NCBI GenBank assembly: GCA_018340805.1
Contig: JACMZG010001863.1
Coordinates: forward strand, 27,428,342-27,492,341
From: Microvelia longipes
Taxonomy: Eukaryota; Arthropoda; Insecta; Hemiptera; Veliidae
Reading direction: 5' to 3'
Length of the DNA stretch: 64,000 nucleotides
How positions within the stretch are numbered: position 1 is the first letter of the stretch; every line of letters begins with the position of its first letter. This document shows positions 22,800 to 35,547 of this stretch, piece by piece. The notes beneath the pieces were generated by a model. It was not told the DNA's origin. It saw nothing but the letters and a program-made list of their open reading frames with translations, and did not search any database. The translations under genes were made by a program, and so were the position numbers.

Positions 22800-24470
22800 A
22801 TTTTATAGATTAAAACTTCAAATAAAACTAATCTAGCAAGTAGTATTTGAATTTTTATTAATTATTATTAAACATTTTCAGTATTTGAGCAATGAAAAAA
22901 GTTATAATTTATAATATAAATTTAATGTGTAGTGGTACATAAATTTAACAAGTAATAAAAAAAATTAAAAAATAAAATACAATTTTAGTAGGATAGATAG
23001 CAAAAGATTGATGTTGGCGCAAATCGTAAAAATTACTGTGATTATCAGCTATGAAATTTAAAATTCATTATAAGTAAAACTTCATACTTCTATAAGCCCA
23101 GACACGTTTGCCTTTAAAATTAATCTGAATAATGCAATTTACGAATAAAAATGTCTTTAAACAATTAATCCTTATAAATTCTGTATTTTTTATAATAAAA
23201 ATTACATACGTAACATAAATAAAATTACTTTAAAAAAAAAGTTAAATAAATTGTGATTTTTTTTAATATGGTCATTTTGTATAAATGAAAATTTTTGATA
23301 TAATAAAAAAAATCTTTAGAATTAAATTTATTGGACTAAACTAGTTTGGTAAGTTCGTTTAGCTAAGATATTATTATTATTCAAATATAGAATCATCAGA
23401 TCTGATACTGACTATATGGAATTTAAGATTATTAGAGTCATATCGAAGTAACTATATTAATTCAAGCAATGTTTTTATTTTATTTATAAATTGTTTTATT
23501 TCTTAAACGTAGGCGGTTCATTCAATTTTGCAATATTTTGCTCTAAATATGATTGTTTTAGTATTATGTTCTTAAATAAATTTATTCAAATTTTATGTTC
23601 AAATAAAAACCTTAAATTTGTTATTTATTGGTTTTATAAGAATAATGATACCATTATAGTTTTGAATTTAATCTTATTAAAAATATATTAATAAGATAAA
23701 AGTTTTATATAATAAATATCAATTAGTGATAAACAATATTCTTGTAAATTGCTTTGCTTGAAACGTTACTTACAGGAAAAATTCCGAATATCTATCAAAA
23801 GTATACTAAAATAAAATCTACTATTAAAATACTGTTAAAAATGTTACTTCTTTGACTTTCATTTTACTTCTTTAACAGTTTTAAGCACCAATGAATTGTT
23901 TAATTCCGATACAAATTGGTATTCATAGATCGTAGGAATATAATAATACAGCTTGTCTTGACATACTGACGAAGAAAAGGGATCAACATTTTAATGGTAT
24001 GTTTTGAAAAAATAGTTCTTCCTTAAAAAAAAAAAATAGAAAAGGGTATAAAAACAGGAGTTAACAGAAGCAGGTGTCTAGCAACTATCAGGTCGGTGTT
24101 TCATCTACACTACATCACGCCGTCATATGATAAACTAGAACTACCTTGTAAATATCTTGGTATCAAACAGATAAAATTAAGAATAAATGAACTTCGGAAT
24201 TTTAACGAATTATAAAGTAATTAATGAATGTTAGTTTCAGTATTGTCAAACATTGTCTATTTATCTACCAACCCCTAAAATATAAGTTTCTAAAATACAA
24301 CTCACAGAAGAAGCAAAACTTTAACATACCACCGAAAGACATGTCTTTATAATCGCGATTTTTTTTCGGGCGTCTGTAAAATAGGCACTTTACATCCTCA
24401 AAAAAGTTCAATGTATCATGGATAGTGATTTAGACATTGAAAATACTCTGCCAGATTTGAAACTTTTGGC
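22800..24470. other. No gene seen
   Basis: Very AT-rich. A strong minus-strand donor (CCT|GTAAGTAAC, about 23757) has no convincing exon behind it. Confidence 0.4.
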
Positions 24471-24480
24471 CATATAGGCA

Positions 24481-24581
24481 GTGTAAAACAGTGCACAGTG
24501 TACTATATTACGCTCGACAGTAATATTTACTGTCGAGCCAAGCTAGATAGTAAATATAGTACACAGTGCACTGTTTTACAC
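24481..24581. repeat. Nested palindromic foldback element, 101 bp
   Basis: Outer arms 24481-24510 and 24551-24581 are about 29/30 complementary (GTGTAAAACAGTGCAC with GTGCACTGTTTTACAC). Inside, GCTCGACAGTAA at 24512-24523 pairs perfectly with TTACTGTCGAGC at 24527-24538. It looks like a foldback MITE or a cruciform-forming palindrome. No direct-repeat target site duplication is evident. Confidence 0.8.
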
Positions 24582-24737
24582 GACTATATTAGTCGCCACG
24601 GTAAAAAAAGACCTTCTTCACAGTCTTGTAACATAATATGCTATATATACCTTGAACCTGAACCAAAAGAAAAAAAAGCATTCGTTAATTTGCTAATTAA
24701 ACTAAGATTTATACATTTACTTTACTTATATAACATA

Positions 24738-24909
<172 letters not shown>

Positions 24910-24910
<1 letters not shown>

Positions 24911-26185
24911 AGTCTCCCTTCCATGGCCCCAACCATATAAGCTCATTTTTCCTTTGAAAATCGGTATAAACTATTTAGCAGAAACAAAATTACACTCCAT
25001 ATCTCCGTTTAAAATATAAACTTATATAGAAACGTTATTTTCATAACATATTATACTAAGACAAATATTCATGAAATAATTAATTTATAAAAAATAGACA
25101 TTAGATTAAAATATTGGATGTCCTATAATAGTTGTAGAATCCTGAAAGTTTTGTTAAACAATGCTTAGAGCTCTTCTAAAATTATGCATACACAAATGAA
25201 TAAATTCAACAATAAAAACTATTCTACTTTTATTAGAGAGTATGTTAAGTATTTTTACACAAATATTTTTTAAATTAATGTAAAATCAAATGTTCATTAG
25301 ATTTTATGAAGATATAGCGGTATATTTTAAAAATATATGGAATAAGAATGCATTTCAAATAAAATTTATGATAGAATCTAAAAAATAAGACTCTAATTTT
25401 CGACTTAATGCATATAAAGAGGATAAAATGAAAATACTCAGGTAAAAAATGAATAATATAAAAAAAATTAAATGATGTTAAAGAATAAAACTACATAATA
25501 AAACTAGTTTGAAGTAGACAAAAAAGGACATAGGCTAAGAAACTGGAGTTAGAACTGCAGGAGTCGAAAGGAAGTAACTCAAGATGGATAAACAAATATC
25601 AAAGAGACTCTTGACCATTTGGTTTTAAAAGAAGTACTTCAAACCATTCAGAGATACAAAAACAGCCCACAACTTTTGAAAAAATAAAATAAAATAAACA
25701 AATAAAATAGGAAAGTAAATTTCCGGTGTCATTGAACTTTAAATACTACTTAAATTAAGATATGATACTCGTTTTATTGTTTTAGGCGCAAATAAAATAA
25801 TTATTGATAAAGCAGCAATCGAAGATGACAAATTACTAATTGGCAGATGAGACTTAACTGTGTTTATCTACCATAATAACTTGAAAATATAAGTCTTTAT
25901 GAGATCAACTATTTCTGAAGATTATTCCAATACAACTTTTCTAACTTGTACTAACTGGGGTATGGAACTTAGATAAGTTTCCCGTCTAGCGAGCTCTATT
26001 CTTTCAAGTATCTTAATCATTTTATTATTTCTTTATTTAAATTATTATCTATTAAATTAAGCCTTTTTTACTCAATTTAAAACATAAAATGTATTACAGA
26101 TATTAAATAACGTTGAACGAGCGGACATTGGCTTAATAAAACAAAGGTATGTCCTGAACTAAAAATTGTTTTTTACCTAGTTTCA
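24910..26185. other. No gene seen
   Basis: AT-rich intergenic or intronic DNA. 24930-24990 (AAGCTCATTTTTCCTTTGAA) resembles the RepD hairpin lead found at 26315 and 42590. Confidence 0.4.
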
Positions 26186-26189
26186 ACAT

Positions 26190-26224
26190 ACACACACACA
26201 CAAATATATATAATATATATTATA

Positions 26225-26284
<60 letters not shown>
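26190..26284. repeat. (AC)n(AT)n compound microsatellite
   Basis: AC run at 26190-26202 then about 80 bp of alternating AT with early phase switches. It is directly followed by a RepD segment (ATAAGCTCATTTTTTATCTG, then AAAATTCGCTAAAATGCG). Confidence 0.97.
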
Positions 26285-26287
<3 letters not shown>

Positions 26288-26299
26288 CTTGATTAGTTA

Positions 26300-26560
26300 G
26301 TGCCCCCAAACTCATAAGCTCATTTTTTATCTGAAAATTCGCTAAAATGCGTTCTTACAAAATATGTAGAAAACAAATAAAATTACCTTTAAGGAGGGTG
26401 TGTGAGTGAGTTTGTGTGCAAGATATTACTTGAGATCAAATAATAGATAATAAGAAATTTACTAAATGTATAAACATTTTTCTTTCAAGAATGCTGGATA
26501 TTAATTTCGAGACCGGTATCAGCTCATAGCCAAAATGAGCTGTTAGGGCAACACTCAAGC
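26300..26560 (+). repeat. RepD segment and unassigned repeat
   Basis: 26315-26350 has the recurrent AAGCTCATTTTTTATCTGAA / AAAATTCGCT pair. 26505-26550 (GAGACCGGTATCAGCTCATA) resembles 29275-29310 (AAGATCGGTTTCAGCATAAC), followed in both by GCCAAAAT. The relation of the two parts is not clear. Confidence 0.4.
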
Positions 26561-27439
26561 TTTAAAGTAATGTAGTCATATTTATAAATATCTTTAAGTC
26601 TCAATGAGCTTCCTTAAGGTTTTGTTGGAAGATTTTTAGGTGCATTATATTAACTTAAACTTTATATACATTATAATTTTACCTCTAATGAGGTTTCCAG
26701 GTTGGAGTCTTTCCAAATAATAACTATAGTCCAGATAAAAACAAAATATTTAGCCCATTGAAGCCCAAAAAATTATAAAGTAAATGAAAAATTTCTGTAT
26801 TTTCTCTGACGGAGATATCGAAATTATGTCAACAACAAAGTTGTGATAAAACAATTTTCAAGTATTTTAAATATTTCAATTAACAAAAGAATTTTAACAA
26901 AATCAGCAAACAATGTTTTCATTTTGTTGGAATAAAATATTTAATAATTCAACAAACCAGTGATTCTATATAAAAATAACATAAAATGCGCGAAATTTCA
27001 AAATGAAATGCTAGATAATCGTTTAACTCGAGAAGTTCATAAAATTAAATTTATTCTTCTCTTAGACGTAATTTTTTAAAAATATCTTTAAGTCCATTTT
27101 TGAGAATTTATTCTTTTAAAAAAATATAATAATAATAAAAAGGAAAAACCTGTCGTAGCATTTCAAACCGAGATTTTTATAAAAAGAATTTCTATGCCCT
27201 AAGGATAAGACTTTTCTCCTTCCCTTTAATTTCTGTTATTTTTTCGTTTTTAGCTTGTTGAAAAAGCTTTTAAAAATATTTTTAAGGTCAAGCTGGCAAC
27301 AAAAATTTCACCTTATAAAGCTATATCCAAAATTTATTTTGACGATAAAGTTTTATTGTATTATTTTACTTCACTCCTCTATACTATACTATCTATATGT
27401 AATATAAAAAGAACAACCAGCTACTCAATGAAACTAAGT

Positions 27440-28265
27440 TATTACCGTATCAAGAAACCTCTACTAGTACCACTACGTTTAACGTTCTTCTAGTGCATCA
27501 TTTACTACTAGTACCCATATAAAACCCAATTTATGATAAAGTCACGTGGTGGGACGTTTATTAGTAAATTTCAACTTATTTTATAATTTATATATAATAT
27601 TATCATATGATTTATATTATAATCATAATATAAACCCCTTCTACTACAAGAATCAAAACTCATTTACTACAAGTACCATTATAAACCTCTTCTACAACAA
27701 GAATAAAACTTATTTACTTCAAGTATCATTAGAAAACCCTTCTACTACAACAGCAAAAACTCATTTACTACTAGTATTATTGTAAAACTCTTCTAATACA
27801 AGAATAAAAACTGATTTACTACAAGTAACATTATTAAACTCTTCTACTACAAGTACAAAAACCCATTTACTACTAGTATTATTATAAAACTCTTCTATTT
27901 TAAGACTCAAAACTCATTTACTACAAGTACTATTATAAAAAAAACTCTTCTACTACAAGAATAGAAACACATTTACTGCAAGTCTCATTAGAAACCCCTT
28001 CTAATACAAGTACAAAAACTCATTTACTACTAGTATTATTATAAAACTCTTCTTCTACAAGAATAAAAACTCATTTACTACAATTACCATTAGAAAAGCC
28101 TACTACTACAAGTACAAAAACTCATTTACTACAAGTACCATTAGAAAACTGTTCTACTACAACTGCAAAAACTCATTTACTACTAGTGCCATTATAAAAC
28201 CTTTCTACTACAAGTTCAAAAACATATTTACTACAAGTACCATTAGAAAACTTTTCAATACATTA
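27440..28265. repeat. 51-bp minisatellite, more than 12 units
   Basis: Units of about 51 bp, each with CTACTACAAG, AAAACTCATTTACTAC and ATTATAAAACTCTTC or ATTAGAAAACC. Spacing of CATTTACTAC is mostly 50-52 bp between 27661 and 28224. Diverged units reach left to about 27440. The unit has inner repeats (CTACTAGT, CTACAAGT). The plus ORF at 27546-27785 is an artefact. Confidence 0.93.
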
Positions 28266-28269
28266 CTTT

Positions 28270-29320
28270 ATTTATATTACTCCTTCATTCAGTATAAACA
28301 CGTCTCTTATTGATAAACAAACTTATTATCAATAAAGGAGAAATCACACACATACAATTTATATTCCATTATGAATAAGATTTAAAAAAAACATCCAAAG
28401 AGCAAAAAGAAGGAAGTAGGAAGAAATATTAAAGGATAAATAAGAAAAAGATTTTACAAGAAACTTTCCTCAGCTGTGTGATGAAAAAGGATCACTTCTG
28501 ACTTTCCCAGCATCAACTAATAAAGCTTTAAATTGGAAAAGACTTCTTCAGCTACCATATCCTTTGCTACTAATCAAACTCGGGAATTTTACTCGGGAAA
28601 GAGTTTGTAAAATCTTAAAGGCTTTAAAACAAGTTTATTAGAAGATTTCCCTCATTACATATTATACGAAGGAAACTTTATAAAGGAGTAAACTAATTTG
28701 TATTAATTACCGAGCGATAATGAACAAAACCTTTATAATATGTTTTTAACTAAATTAAATTTTGTGAAATCTATTGGATTAAAATAAATATCAAGGTATT
28801 AAATTTTATCAAACTGTATTGTTAACGCGCTTATTGTTTAACTTTTAAGTAGAACTTGATCGTTGTCATTTAAAACTTTAAAGTATAGTCAAATTAAAAT
28901 ATGTTTATCTGAAATTTACAGCGATCAGTAGCTGAAAGCAGTGACGATGCAGTTATGTTATATGTGGGGTGCCCGAATGGGAGTTTAAATAAATAGTTGA
29001 ATCACAGTAATCTGTAAACAGGGGCATAATGATAAGATTTTTTATCAAAATTTCAATGCTATTGCTGATTTTGATTAAAATTAATTAATTATGATGCAAT
29101 CAAAGTGAGTCAAAGAAAAATGTTCCCGATTTAGCATCGGGAAGAGTTTATTTTAATTTTGTTCCCATGGGGATGATATTGGGAAAAGGGAAGTCCGGAA
29201 GTGCTTCCCCCTTCCTAGTGAGTTTTTCTTTAAAAAAAATCAGCTACCGTGGATACTTCATGTTGGGTATAAATCTCAAGATCGGTTTCAGCATAACGCC
29301 AAAATCAGCATTTAGTCGAG
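28270..29320. other. No gene; two short repeat pieces
   Basis: TTATTGATAAACAAACTTAT with TTATCAATAA (about 28307-28335) is a small hairpin. 29120-29165 (TTTAGCATCGGGAAGAG ... GTTCCCATGGGGATGA) has a diverged direct copy at 29699-29745 (TTTAGCATCGAAAAGCG ... GTTCTCATCGGGAATGA). The ORF at 29167-29391 has no known motif. Confidence 0.4.
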
Positions 29321-29429
29321 TTTATTTATTTATTTACATACTTGAGGTTACTTTATTACAAAGTTTTTCAATTGTCAACATTTTACAATGAAATAAAATA
29401 AATAATAAAAACAAATTGATTGTAAATTC

Positions 29430-29522
29430 AATTTGACTCAAGGCTCCATATCCAGGGAGATCATTAATGTAAATTAAGAACAGCAGGGGTCCAAGAACAG
29501 AGCCCTGAGGCACTGCGTGCAT
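29430..29522 (-). pseudogene. Non-LTR retrotransposon reverse transcriptase scrap
   Basis: The minus strand reads VPQGSVLGPLLFLIYINDLP, the RT block just before the YADD catalytic box in jockey/CR1-type LINEs. Only about 30 residues match: nothing RT-like precedes 29522, and downstream the frame turns into AT-rich junk without YADD. It is a dead fragment. The plus flank TTTATTTATTTACATACTTG (29320-29343) may belong to the same decayed element. Confidence 0.85.
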
Positions 29523-29529
29523 TAAGTAA

Positions 29530-30630
29530 GCGTTGTCATCCTTCCTACCTTCCTATGCTTAAGTTGAGTGTTACCTCGAGCTTCAATTTATAAAGAAATA
29601 TCGATAAATATCTCAATGAAACTTTTGCTTTTAAAATTTAATTTATGTATTTTTAGGTTGGATTCTAGCCCGATAGTATATAGTAACAACAAACCATTTA
29701 GCATCGAAAAGCGCATTTAAATATTGTTCTCATCGGGAATGAAAAAGCCCTGGATTAAAATATCAAATTACACAACAAATGAGGTAAACAGCATTTTCGC
29801 CATTGCATACAACTGTGGCATAGTTGAATTGACTCGCATTTAAAGACTATTTCGCCCATATTAACATCCATGTGAAACGGATGTGACATAAAACTGATTT
29901 TTTTTATGTGGGTAAAATAAGGCTTCTTGCTTTAGAATTTCATTGTTTTTTTTCGACGAAAGATTTTTTTTTCTACTTCTAAACTTCACTATTTCATAAA
30001 ATATTACTATTGAATGATTTATTTATTCAAAACCTATTACACGTTATATTTTTCTCGATTATTTTGCAAATGACAGACAATAGATTATGTATTATAAGAA
30101 AAATATTGGATAAAAGATAATAAGTTATATTTTACATCTTAAATAAATTTTAAATTACAAAATGTATTTTAAATAACAAAAAAAATTGTTGTCAAAAAAG
30201 ATTTTTCACAATGTGGTTTATAAAATTACCAGATCCAACTGTCGAGTACACTATAGTATACTACAAAAAATAAAGCAACTCTTATTTCACGATAAAAAAA
30301 ATTGATGACTCTTTTAAAAGACCATACTACACCATATATTACGTTCATTCATGAGTAAATCATTGTTAACTGTATTTATAAATGACATAGTTTATCCATG
30401 TGTAAAAGCATCAGTAGAGCAAACCAGAAGCTCCAGTTAACATGGGAGTAACATAGCTCGGATGAGAGTCCGGTTAATTACCTTATATAGGACCTCTATT
30501 CGCATCACGGATTCCACTGCCAATTTTCAGCTTCACTGGATTCAATGCAATAGTGCAGTTATAAAATAGGCAAAGTTCACTTTTTACTTTAAATAAAAAA
30601 TAGTTATATGTATGTCGGTTGTGAGTGGAA
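29530..30630. other. No gene; coding-like patch at 30460-30580
   Basis: Plus frame 30450-30580 is open for about 42 codons (RMRVRLITLYRTSIRITDS) and the minus strand over the same bases is open for about 27 (ALNPVKLKIGSGIRDANRG). Open frames on both strands suggest repeat-derived sequence rather than an exon. Confidence 0.3.
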
Positions 30631-30639
30631 AAAGAAAAA

Positions 30640-30775
30640 TGTTTTAAATTTATTATTTATTTATTTATAAATTGGGGCACGGCAGAGCCCACGCTAAGTC
30701 TAGCGATCATTGGCTTACCACCTTTAACAGGAAGCATCTCAAAGCTGTTTGATATCACCCCTTTGTAGCTATATT
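30640..30775 (-). repeat. RepC dispersed repeat copy
   Basis: On the minus strand: GGGGTGATATC, AACAGCTTTGAGATGCTTCC, GATCGCTAGACTTAGCG and GCTCTGCCGTGCCCCAA. The same order appears on the plus strand at 61055-61165 (GGGGGTGAAATAGCTTTGAG, TGCTAGACTTGGCGG, CACTACCGTGCCCCC). It may be a decayed LINE 3' end. Confidence 0.6.
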
Positions 30776-30960
30776 ATTAAATTATTATAAAAATGTATAT
30801 TTGCTTTCAGGTTTTTTTGTATTATTTTTTTTTAAATATTTTTTTAATAAGATTTTTGGTTTATTAGATTTGAAGCATAAAGTTCTGACATTTACTCGTC
30901 AGCAATCATAGATATTTGAAATGCGGTGCATAGGTATAAAGTTTATGATGGTAAAAATCT

Positions 30961-30969
30961 ATATATATA

Positions 30970-31040
<71 letters not shown>
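30961..31040. repeat. (AT)n microsatellite
   Basis: About 80 bp of alternating AT with one TT switch near 30976. Confidence 0.97.
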
Positions 31041-31043
<3 letters not shown>

Positions 31044-32610
31044 GTGTAAGATTTAATGAATGTAATTAAATCAAGAAACATTGGGATAAAATTAAACATG
31101 TAGTTCAAAAAGCATGAATCGTTCAAACATAACTATTAAAAAAATTGGACAACATTAAATACTGACGGTATAAAAAAATTGGCTCCATCTCAGATCGAAC
31201 TACAAAGAAAATTCATTTAACCTCTAAAGAAACAATATTTTCTTCGTACATCAAATTCTTTAATAAATATTCTTAAATAATATTCGCTATTATTAATGAA
31301 TGGATTCAAAGGTGTCTAAGCCAAAGAAAAAACATTTACTGCACCTGACCACATTTTTTCATATTATAAATTTATTAATGTTGTCTATAGAACTAAAAAG
31401 ATAAAACAATAATAACCAAAACATTATATCATTTTTACTGCCAGTTAAAGAATAAATGTGTTAAAATTGAAAAAAAGAAAAACAGCAGTAAAATAATTTA
31501 CTAAGCAATAAACACTTAAAAAATCTTTAAAGTCCTTAGTTTGTTTCAAGAATAACATTTTGTATGATGCCAAAAATTAATTGACAAAAATATGAATCTA
31601 TACATCTAACATTCAAAAATCAATTTATGTATTAAAAAATAGTTTTTGTTAAACCCAAAACCACAGCGAGAAGAGTCTTTATTGCGCTAAAATTTAAAGA
31701 ATCTTTTTGTCATGAAAATAGATTCGACCTAGATTTGGATTTTTTGGGATTAAATGGACCTGAGTAATTTTGAAAAAGTAGAGGTGATGAAACTACAATT
31801 GATATGGCACAAATATTAAATTTAATCATGGTAAGTAATTAAGACTGATTAATGTTAAATAGTATTAAGCGTAATCCTCCTCCTGACGGCTATTTTGAAG
31901 CCCTGGAGTAGAGGCTTGGTCCGCAGCAAACTAACAACCAATGTCTTATATCAGAAATAAAGCCATTTATTTATGACTGATTAGTCTTGATTGTGTCTTT
32001 GACAATGATATTTAGTTCTAATGAATTGGTTTAATATTATTTAAGTCACTAATGATGTTATAATATGTTATTGTAGAGAGAATGATTTTTCTTATTAGTG
32101 ATATTAAACTCTAACTACAACGCTCATAATGATGTTACATAGCTAAATATTATAAAATCGGTCACAAACTAATTCACAATAACACCGAAGAGAAACAAAC
32201 TAGATTATAAGATCTCCTGATTAAGAAAATATATTTAGCTTTGATGTTTAGACCAGAAACTGAGGGTATAATGAGTGGCATACGGATTATTGAATTTAAG
32301 AGCTCGATTAGTAACAAAATACCAATACAGGATCTACTTCTTGTGATGTAAGTAGGTTGAAAATATAAGAGTCTCGTTAACACGTAGTGTAAAAACAGTG
32401 ATAAGGGAACTTTTTGAATCTGTTTGTATTTGTTAATTAGTCGTAGATAAAATTTAATAAACATCACGGATAAAAGATTTTAGTTCTCATAAATATCTTC
32501 GTCGGCAGAGCTTCGGGAGCCAAACTTATGGCTAACTAAATGGCTAACCAATTTATCTCTCTGGGGCTTTAGGCTGTTCCCTATGCTTAAACTTCAGCCA
32601 TAAACTTTTA
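31041..32610. other. No gene seen
   Basis: AT-rich. 31858-31940 is a little richer (CCTCCTCCTGACGGC, GGCTTGGTCCGCAGC) and may be a retrotransposon end, but no motif shows. The ORF at 32174-32467 (minus) has no coding character. Confidence 0.35.
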
Positions 32611-32619
32611 TCCTTTGTT

Positions 32620-32960
32620 CCATAATCCACTATATTTACTTTTCATCATTTATACCGTAGAAAAAATAGACTTCATCACAACAAAACTATCAGTTTCAGA
32701 TGGTATAAAACCTTCTGAGTGGTTTTCACAAAATTGTCTATCTGTATATGTGTGTGTATGTGTATTCGTGTATGTATGTATATCTGTGAGCGTGTCTGTT
32801 ATCATCTTAGCTCCCAGTGTATTACGTTAAAGAGTTAAAACTTGGTATAAAAATCAATCTTTAGGTCTAGTTGTGTAATCTCCGAAAAAATATTTTTATA
32901 ATATTAGTAACGTTAGTCTGACGATATTGTGGTGAGGAAAAGTTCAAAAATACCTTTACC
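32620..32960 (+). repeat. RepA copy, 5' two-thirds
   Basis: TTTATACCGTAGAAAAAATA, CTATCAGTTTCAGATGG, a TATGTGTGTGTATGTG run, ATCATCTTAGCTCCCAGTG, AAGAGTTAAAACTTGG, AAATCAATCTTTAGG with CTAGTTGTGTAATC. The 3' GAGCGAAGCGAG part is missing. Confidence 0.7.
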
Positions 32961-33199
32961 CGAGTTTTTAGAATATAGGTAATGGCCATTACCAGAGTGT
33001 TTATTTGATGAATAAAGACTAAATAAAAAGACAGGGTACTTTATTAGTCTTTATAACAACAAATAACGTTATAGTTTTTTATTGTCGGTTAGAAAAAACT
33101 TAATATTTTTTCCTTTTTATTTTCCCTTTCAAGTCTGAGATTGTTAAAGTTAAGTCGAGGTGTTTTTCCACATTATAGCCTCATAATAGAGTAAGAAGT

Positions 33200-33385
33200 G
33201 TGAGTGAAATCTCGTGTTGTTCTTTTTGCTTCATCCTATATGTGTATAAAAACTCTGCCGTTGTCAGAAGCGATTGTGTCAGGGAAGAAAAACTAAAGGA
33301 TGGGGACTATCGGGATGAGCTGCTGAGAAAACTCCCCTCACTAGAACCTCGACACAAGAACGTGATCTCGGAACAGGTCACGTGA
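33200..33385 (+). other. Coding-like patch, possible exon at 33268-33376
   Basis: An AG preceded by CTCTGCCGTTGTC gives an acceptor at 33267. The frame after it reads SDCVREEKLKDGDYRDELL and ends at VT-stop (33383-33385), or at CAG|GTCACG (33377), a poor donor. The charged, acidic/basic composition and richer G+C are unlike local junk. No family is recognised. It may be a terminal exon or a decayed transposase or gag piece; no partner exon was found. Confidence 0.3.
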
Positions 33386-34049
33386 CCACTTTGTAACCAA
33401 GCTTCTGGGCATCCTTAATGGGAAAGACCATTCTAAAGAAAATGCTTCATCTGAAAGCATTATGGATTTTTTCTCCTTTATTCTTTACCTTTAGACACTA
33501 AAAGTAAAGAAATATAATGCTTAGAAATACTACCAATATAACGCTATAATTTAACCTTTTTCTTGCCTTTTAAAAAAGAAAAGACATCTAAAAAGATATA
33601 ATAAAAAAAGACTATGGACACGTAAAAAACTTTACATCAGGAGAAACAGACACGTATTTCAGTGTAATACTTCATACTAAGTCTATGACTCAGAACAAAG
33701 TTTCGGAAAGAAAGGTGTACCTTCATCTGCTATTCATGGTTCCGCTTCACCTGTCTAGAGAAACGTCTTAAAATTAATAGATATAATGTTAAGGTTACAT
33801 TTGTTCTTATGTAACATGAACTGAATATAACAGTAAAAGCAAGCCTAGCATTAAATAGTGTGTTGTATAAAACAAATGACATGTTCCTTAATAAGGGGTC
33901 TTTAAGAAAGGACATTCATTTAAAACTGATTAAGGGTAAAAGTACATCTCTTACAACTACCGCATTCAGTAGCAGGATTATTTTAATTACATAATTAGTT
34001 TTACAGGCAATCAATTGTATATTCACATTAAAAAATCGGGTATGGGGAA

Positions 34050-34720
34050 CATCGATACTATTCCTCATATTCACAAGACCCATCCTCACCATTTTAAAGT
34101 CACTCGCTCGTCCTTAGAACATAAAACTCACCAAATTTATACTGCAAAATGTCTTCGGACTCGCTTCGCTAGTACTCATACAATAAAAACAGCAGTTTTA
34201 TACCAGCAGTCGCCCATCCAGCTACTGACCTCACTCGATGCTGCTTATAACGTTAATTGATGCAACAAAAACTACAAATTATATTTATAATCAAACTTAG
34301 TATACTTATTTACTACTTATAAAAGAATATTATCTCACTCCACAATTTCATCTCAATTAGATTATTTTTAGTGTTTTATCATTTTTTTAAAAAAAGTAAA
34401 CGTGTTATTTTATAAAAATTGAACTAATGCTAAAATGATACATGCCGCATTTGTTGGCCTTATATTTGACTAAATACGTACCGAATTTCAAATTGATCGA
34501 TTTTTCCTAGTTTTTATTTGTGAGTGTATTTTTGGTGAGTCAATAATGATGATTATTGACTTCATAGAAAAAAAAAATTTTTAGGAAACACAACCTAAAT
34601 TTTTGTCATAAGTTTCAACACTCTAAAATAACCACACGGAGCTACAGGCACACTCATAAGCCCATACACACAGATAACTTTAAAAAAAACCACTCAGGAG
34701 ATGTTAAAAAGACCTATTAT
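34050..34720 (-). repeat. RepA dispersed repeat copy
   Basis: Minus-oriented. The left end has ACTCGCTTCGCTAG and CACTCGCTCGTCC (inverse of CTAGCGAAGCGAGT and GGACGAGCGAGTG). The right part has GGAAACACAACCTAAATTT, TAAGTTTCAACACTCTAAAA, GGAGCTACAG and AAACCACTCAGGAG, the inverse of the 5' part. The ORF at 34015-34260 lies in it and is not a gene. Confidence 0.65.
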
Positions 34721-35540
34721 CTAAAATTTAAGAGTATTTTAATCATAATTTAGTGAATCAAGTAAAAAATTACAGCAACTAATAGTGTCTCACATTACGT
34801 TATTCTTGTGGTAAAGAAATTTGTTCTTCTTAAAATGTCAGGCAATGATAAAAACCCTTCCTTCCATCGAAATGACGATTTGGAAAGAAAGAAACTCCTT
34901 TTTCTTCAATACCCATAACCTTTTCCACAAAATAAAGGGTAATTCTTATTATTAATTCATTTTTCTTTGAAAGCGGAAAAAATACTGACTATACAAAATT
35001 CAGATTATAATACGCAATGAATATAGAATAAATAAAATTATAAGAAACAACAAGCAACGGTTTCTTGATGTTGTTTCTTGGTATAGAAATGAGTATATTG
35101 TTTAGTTACTTTAGTATGAGTAAGCTAAACTCGAGACATTTCCGTATCCTTCAGGCGTTTTAACTAGACCCAGCACCGGGTTGACCAACGTACTAATATT
35201 CTTTTAAGTGTTACTGTCAGTCAAAAGTCAAACACATTATTACTCTGACTATTTATTAAATGACTCAAAGTTATAGCAGCTGAAATTAATCCTATAAAAA
35301 TCAATTGTAGTTCATTTAAGATATACAAATAGTCTTATTCATTTTCTTCTGAATTTTTACCCTCCAAATTTACCAGGTTTTACTTTAACTCGAAAAATTA
35401 CTCAATAATAGTTGACCAAAAGACATGGAGTCAAATAAAAATTTAACTAGCTCTGTATGCAACTTCAAGTTATTATAATAAATTAGGTTATCATGGAAAT
35501 GACCATAAAAATCTAGCAAAAACTCTTTTAGACTGAGAAT
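34721..35540. other. No gene seen
   Basis: AT-rich, no recognised repeat or exon. Confidence 0.4.
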
Positions 35541-35547
35541 CCACTGG

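Noticed and set aside
27440..28265. CRISPR array suggested by regular 51-bp repeats
   Set aside because: Whole units repeat with drifting sequence; there are no unique spacers between constant repeats, and the genome is eukaryotic.
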